Part shown: in pieces, positions 58,853-64,000 of the stretch
How positions within the stretch are numbered: position 1 is the stretch's first letter
Layout: every line of letters begins with the position of its first letter
Origin: Siderastrea siderea
Lineage: Eukaryota > Cnidaria > Anthozoa > Scleractinia > Rhizangiidae
Direction: 5' to 3'
Assembly (NCBI GenBank): GCA_964030785.1
Contig: OZ034967.1
Coordinates: 69,295,913-69,359,912, forward strand
Length of the DNA stretch: 64,000 bases
Translations under genes and position numbers: made by a program
The notes under the pieces: model-generated
Databases searched by the model: none
What the model saw: the letters and a program-made list of their open reading frames with translations, nothing else
What the model was told of the DNA's origin: nothing

Positions 58853-60617
58853 ATAGATTTAGCCAAGCCTAAAAGCGGAGCCGCGAAGGAATAAACTGGT
58901 CTTCGTTTCTCAAAAATAGTCCTGAAACTTTTCGGTCTGAAATATATTTCGAGGCTTTTTTGTCTCGTTCGCTTTCGAAAAGTGTTTCTCAAAAAGGCTG
59001 AAAGTGTTCCGAATTGTCCTCCAATATTTTGGGGATCTGTTCTGTAAAACCAAGCTCGAAAGGTCATTCTAGAGCCTGAGCACAGCTTGAATATATTTTA
59101 CTCACGAGCCGTCTTGCTTGGTGTTTGCAATGTTTCTATATCCTGTCATTAACTGTCAAGGCTTGTCAAATCTCCTTGGATTATTGGCTCTTCGCTTGAA
59201 TGAACTTGAAACGGCGCTCATTTACAAAAACAAAATAACAATTATTCGAGTATTTAAATGGGTTATCTTCATTGCGTTCGGATGTTAACAAATAACATGA
59301 ACTGCTACTAAATAAAAATATTAGTCTGGTCAAAAATTTATACTGACATTTCACCGGCATTTTACTGGGACTACCCGAAAGAAAGGATCTGGGGAGCCTC
59401 GAAGCACTTGCAATAAACTTATTCAAGAAATGTCGCGTAGGTTTTAGCAGCCGCAAAAAAATTCAAGCACTTTAAGGAACACACATTACTCACCGGATAA
59501 AATAGCTTTAAACTCAAAACTGCTCCGCTTATAGTTACTTAAGTAACCCTTATATTTCGTTCTTTAACTTGAGACCATCGAGATTGAAAACAAAGAAACA
59601 AACACCGTCCAAACATTCTTAACTCTGTGACATAACTTTTGCGGCTGCAAATTTTCTGAAATTCGCTTTTAAAAATGCACAGAACTGTTTTTGGAAGCTT
59701 TTCGGATATAATAGGTTTAAACCGACAACTGCTTCGCTTATAGTTTTTCAAATAACTGTTATATTTCGTTCTCTAACTAGAGACCATCAAGATTCAAAAC
59801 AAAGAAACGCCAAACACGCTTTAATTAAATAATGCCGGCATAAGTTTTGCGGATGCGAAGTAAGCCTATATAAAGTTAGGTGCTTTGAGGAACGCACAAA
59901 ACTGTTTTCGGAAGCATTTGGGATAAAATAGCTGTAAACCGACAACTGCTTCGCTTAAAAGATTATTACTATTGAAAACGTCTAGGACAAGAAAATCGAC
60001 AGTTGCACAAAGAGATGGACCGGACAGTCAAAATTGAAAGCAAAGCTTGTGCAGTTGTCTTGCGACTGTGCTTAGACCTACTGTTTTGAATAAACAAACA
60101 CAAAATAATGGACAGAGAAATCATTTTTGAAAAAACTTTATTCGAAAACCTGTAAGTTTATACTTAAATGCAATTCGCGTTACACTTCCAAAATCGTAGG
60201 TCGGTCCACGCGAGTGAAATCGGCTGAGCATGGCAAAATATTCAAGAATCTGTCACAAATCTGAGCGCGTTTTCTAATAATTTTTTAAAGTCAAAAGTAA
60301 ATGACCATTTCAAAACGTCATTTCTTTCATCGAAACTCGAAATCATGTACCTTAGACCCTTTAAAAACTTCACTTACTCAGGTGTGTTTCAGAACAGGGC
60401 AAACTCTCCGCCGTGAAGAAAACAAAGCGATGAAGTCCTTTGAATGCAGCTTTCGTAACTTGAGCTTTTCGCCTTCTACCAGTATTCTTTTGAACTTTTT
60501 CTTTCCATTTATAGATATTACATGTTTTTTTTGTCAAGTATAAAACTTCAGTACTCTCGAGCAATCGTTAAATGCTAAAGAAGCTGAAGCTTTTAAAGAA
60601 ACCTCTTTTTCAAAGAG
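58853..60617. repeat. Dispersed 1.8-kb duplication, copy 2
   Basis: Counterpart of 50669-52497 in the same orientation, about 8.2 kb downstream and in a different flanking context. Confidence 0.8.
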
Positions 60618-63401
60618 AATTTAATTTGTCGCAATTTTATGGAGTATTGTGAGAACTCACCTTTTCAAGACCTCTGAGTGTCCTTTATTCCAATACGGCA
60701 GAATCCCTAGGCAAGTACGATTATAAAACAGCGCTTACTTCAATTGCAGCTAACTTCAAACACTGTATCTTCAGCAAATATAAATGGAGCACAATGTCCT
60801 TCCTTTGTGGAGTAATGATCACGTTGGTTGATCTTGAAGATAACAAGCCCGCGTCAAAACATCACGGGCAATGTGACTGACCCCTCGCAAATTACTGTGG
60901 ATGGATGTGATATACTTCTTACAAATTGCTCAGCATGTTCAGAAATCAGTTGAGCAAAGCGATGTCCACCAGGAGCCAGTGTTCTCGTGGCTTAATGAAA
61001 ACAATTAACGTGTCAGCCGTTTCAAACACCGGAGTATCAATGTCATGCTTGGAAAAATTTTTCGGACCTGGTAAATGGACGATATCTCCTTTTCAACAAT
61101 TGGAGCATATCAGCCCACGCTATAATGGATGATCGCATGCGCTAACGAAACACAGCAGTGCCTTTTCTTCAGGAGCAGACTGTCTCTATTCCCATCTGAC
61201 CGGGAAAACTGCAGTACAATGACTTCAAAAGATTTTTAAAACATTAAGATATAATAACAACAGCACCTCCTTAAGGCTTTCTTTTACCTGTTTCTAGCCT
61301 ATCAATTTTACAAAACTGGGCCATTTTATTATTACCTTAAACTACACCTCTACTCATACTGTTGCTCTAATTCAGTTTCATGCGTGGCATGTAGGCATTT
61401 GCCCATTTGTCTCGAACGATATCGTCGAATTTAGTTTTCTCTTGACTGCACCCACATTTTTAAAGACAACTTTCGTCAGACGTTGTTGGGAAGGTTTGAC
61501 CATGAACATAATTTTAGTAAGATCTTATTCATCTTGTCTATATATGCCGTCATAACTTAGTCTCTGTCTCTATTCGCCGGTCCCCCCACCCCCCGTTTCA
61601 ATGTTGAATGTTTGTCAGACAATACTGCAGAAGCAAAGTCCGTTGAGATCCAACATTGAAAAGGGGGGAGGGGAGGGAAACAAAAGCATGGTAAAATGTG
61701 ACAACCTTTCCAACAAATTTGGCTAAGGTTGTAGTTGATCAGTGTTCTATTTCCAGGTTTTTTCAAGGGGTGAGGCCAAAACGTTTCCAGTGGATAGAAA
61801 GGGGATAAAGGGTAGAAGATAAAGAAAATGGAAAGGGAGAGAAAAAGGAAAGGAAAAAAAGCGAGAAAAAATTGGAAACGAATCAGCAAAAAAAAAAGCA
61901 AGTCAAAACTTTGGCTTATGCGCATGCGTGAAGCAAAATATTGTACAATTTACAACAGAACCTGGCTCAAAGTCTAGCTAAATCGTAAGAAAACGCTGTC
62001 GTAGCAAAGTTCAGTGGCATTTGGCAATATAGCTCTTAAAAAAAACGCTTTAACAGTAAAAAATGCGGTTTTTTATGGGAAAAACGGCGGCGGACGGCCG
62101 CAGACGAGTAATGTAGAACGGATTCTTGCCACCACCCCGGCTGCAAGTGATTGTGAAAGGGGGGCCATTAAAATGTTTCCTAAAACTGCAAATTAGCCTT
62201 CAGCCTACATCTGACACACAACAGAACTGTACAGTTCGGACTATGTTACTCTACTTCGGAGGAAGGCGTAAAAGAATCATCTATCTTCATGATGTCTTCA
62301 AAACATCCACCACCTTTATCATGATCCGTAAATTCACCGTCGCCTATCGGCCTTACGATACACGCTGAAAGAACCACACGATTGTGGTCCTTCGACTTCC
62401 GGATCCAAAACCTTCGTAGAATCATCCAAAACTGGAATCCCAGTGACCTCTCTTTTCACATCTGAAGCAGATGTCTGCTGAAAAAGTCATTCGACGTCAT
62501 GCAATAGCAAAAATATAAACACACACAGCAAGACCAACAACAGATCTAAGAAAAAAAAACTGAAAATAAAAACTAAACCTTGACCAAAATCAACGTCGAA
62601 AGCGCCGCCGAGTAGTGTCACACGTGATGAATATCTGCAACGTAATACCCTCTATATACACTACTAGAGTCTCAAGAGACTCCACGTCTAGTGTGCTACA
62701 CTAGCAAGAAAAATGCTCACACTAAACTTCCAAAGGAAATTGAAATTTCCTTCTCCCTCACCACGTTCGTACGAAAGAAAAACTTTTTCCTTCTCCATTT
62801 CGCTGAAGCATAACACAACATACAACTGTAAGGGTATCCTTTTGTCACCAGCACGAGTGCTGGATGACGTCTTGTCTTTTTCCGTGTTTTGGTAGCTTTT
62901 TTTTCTTCTTCTTTAACCCTCATTCTTGCTCATTCTTTACTCTTTTTTCCCGTCCTCCGCTTTGCTAGCCGACTCCCCTGTTTGATATTCTTTAACCGCG
63001 GGCCAACCTGCCTTGCTGTTGTCATTGTTATTACCAAGTATGACACATCCTTGTAGATAGAATGTCCCGTCATTATCTTGATCGTCTTCATTATCATCAC
63101 CATCGTTATTATTATTATCACCATCATAAAGCCTGATGCTATCCTGTGTGCAGCATGAGTCGCAAGAGCCGCGGGTCAATTTTTAGACAACATCAGCCAG
63201 TCCTAGTGGAAATTTATCAGAGGATTAAAAGACTGAATTAAATTAACTTTGACTTAAGGACCCAGCTTTTTAAATGCAGAAACACAGGTCTGTTAGCTTC
63301 CTAGCTAGCTTTAAACCTTGAATTATTTTATAGAGCGCATTTGTGTACAAACAATTAAACGTTTTTATAAACAATTAAATATCCTTTTCTTTTCCATACA
63401 G
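60618..63401. other. Non-repetitive stretch upstream of the signal-peptide exon
   Basis: No gene recognised. Contains an A/G-rich tract near 61790-61900, which on the minus strand gives a low-complexity Phe/Leu frame, and imperfect ATT/ATC repeats at about 63070-63130. Probably intergenic or 5' UTR/intron of the following gene. Confidence 0.5.
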
Positions 63402-63407
63402 GTTGAA

Positions 63408-63474
63408 ATGATTTCATTAGCATTTCTGCCTCTGCTCCTGATATGTGTAACCACAGTGCAAAGTAAAAAACTTG
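63408..63474 (+). CDS. Probable first coding exon of a secreted protein (signal peptide)
   Basis: An acceptor (TTTTCCATACAG/G at 63401) precedes a 6-nt leader and ATG at 63408. The 22 codons read MISLAFLPLLLICVTTVQS, then KKL, a textbook signal peptide (short n-region, Leu-rich core, small residues before the likely cut at VQS/KK). The exon closes with CTTG/GTGAGT in phase 1, the usual phase after signal-peptide exons. The rest of the gene lies beyond the right edge, so the product is unknown. Confidence 0.65.
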
Positions 63475-64000
63475 GTGAGTGTACATCACTGACAAATTAG
63501 AAACTTCTCTAAAGTTGTTAATCAACTTAACAATCTCAGCAGCCAAAATATTCATATTGAAAACATCTAGTATATCTTGTAGCTCGTGTCTTAAACACCA
63601 ATCCAAAAGAAAAGGATCTCTTGGCAAGACAGTCATATCTTAATCATGCCACCATCACGGGGAGACCACCCTTTCAGCGTTATTCAAACAAAGCACAACT
63701 ATGGTCAGCTCTCACGAATAATATCAGTCATTGCTGCAGATAAATGTGGCCAATCAGGACAAAAAAATAAGACGGATAGAAAACCAAGGAAGAATCCTAC
63801 TTCACCCTTTAAAAACATTACCATCAACTACAAATAATCTATAAACTATCTCAACAGTAAGAGATCGGCGTCTTACAAATGGCATAAGAAATTAAACAGA
63901 TCTCATAAAAATAAAAGATCTGACAAGATTTTTTAGCCTTCATTAAAAGTTGTTTCATCCCTGTCTTCAGAATGTAAAGTTCCTCTCGGCGTAGAGACCG
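63475..64000 (+). other. Likely first intron of the secreted-protein gene
   Basis: No second exon is evident before the window ends. Short frames here (63355-63636 minus and 63646-63837 plus) have no recognisable motif. Confidence 0.4.

Noticed and set aside
50669..60617. LTR retrotransposon with the 1.8-kb copies as LTRs
   Set aside because: No gag-pol between them; the interior is array repeats and another TIR element, and the outer flanks show no target duplication.
61557..61925. 122-codon minus-strand Phe/Leu-rich frame
   Set aside because: Low-complexity translation of an A/G-rich tract.

Overview
The window looks like animal nuclear DNA, most likely from a cnidarian of the stony-coral or sea-anemone group. 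The evidence is intron-split coding with GT-AG junctions, a tRNA-derived SINE of the type common in anthozoans, a multi-exon DDE/zinc-finger gene that I recognise as an expanded cnidarian family, and many foldback MITEs. There is no bacterial gene organisation. Most short open frames are chance frames in repeats.

Layout. Positions 1-5.5 kb, 26.9-28.8 kb, 33.3-42.1 kb and, in older and more diverged form, 0.54-1.1 kb and 42.1-55 kb hold copies of one non-coding repeat family. I call its two halves R1 (about 3.4-3.7 kb) and R2 (about 1.4 kb). Three near-identical R1/R2 copies act as a clock for what inserted into them. Copy 1 is split at a TTAA by a 21,391-bp element (5504-26894). Copy 2 is split by a 4,551-bp element with a perfect 9-bp target duplication (28789-33339). 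Both insertion points are seen unfilled in sister copies.

The 21.4-kb element is the centrepiece. It has about 0.5-kb imperfect terminal inverted repeats and TTAA target duplications, and it carries one six-exon gene (17656-23903, + strand, about 1,232 codons). That gene has Cys/His-rich N-terminal exons, an acidic linker, an RNase H-like DDE core with a D-N-A-G-C-Y-H motif, a C2H2 finger, a helix-turn-helix-like block and a C-terminal SAP-like motif. I interpret it as the transposase of the element. It carries three apparent 1-nt frameshifts. Nested in the same element are a 10,250-bp CACTG-type (EnSpm/CACTA-like) element (6836-17085) with large subterminal repeat arrays, and several MITEs, including one in each of the last three introns and a Harbinger-like one inside the right terminal repeat. 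The CACTG-type element in turn contains a 3.3-kb foldback with a SINE cluster, TTAA-ended MITEs and a 697-bp element whose empty site is visible nearby.

The right part (42-64 kb) has diverged array repeats, a 1.19-kb element with 0.3-kb inverted ends that encloses a second inverted-repeat element, a degenerate Crypton-like/gag-like chimera (48.37-48.89 kb), a 1.55-kb CAGTG-ended element (56247-57793), a dispersed 1.8-kb duplication (50.67-52.50 and 58.85-60.62 kb) and, near the right edge, a probable first coding exon of a secreted protein (63408-63474). No rRNA gene, CRISPR array or clear single-copy housekeeping gene is visible.
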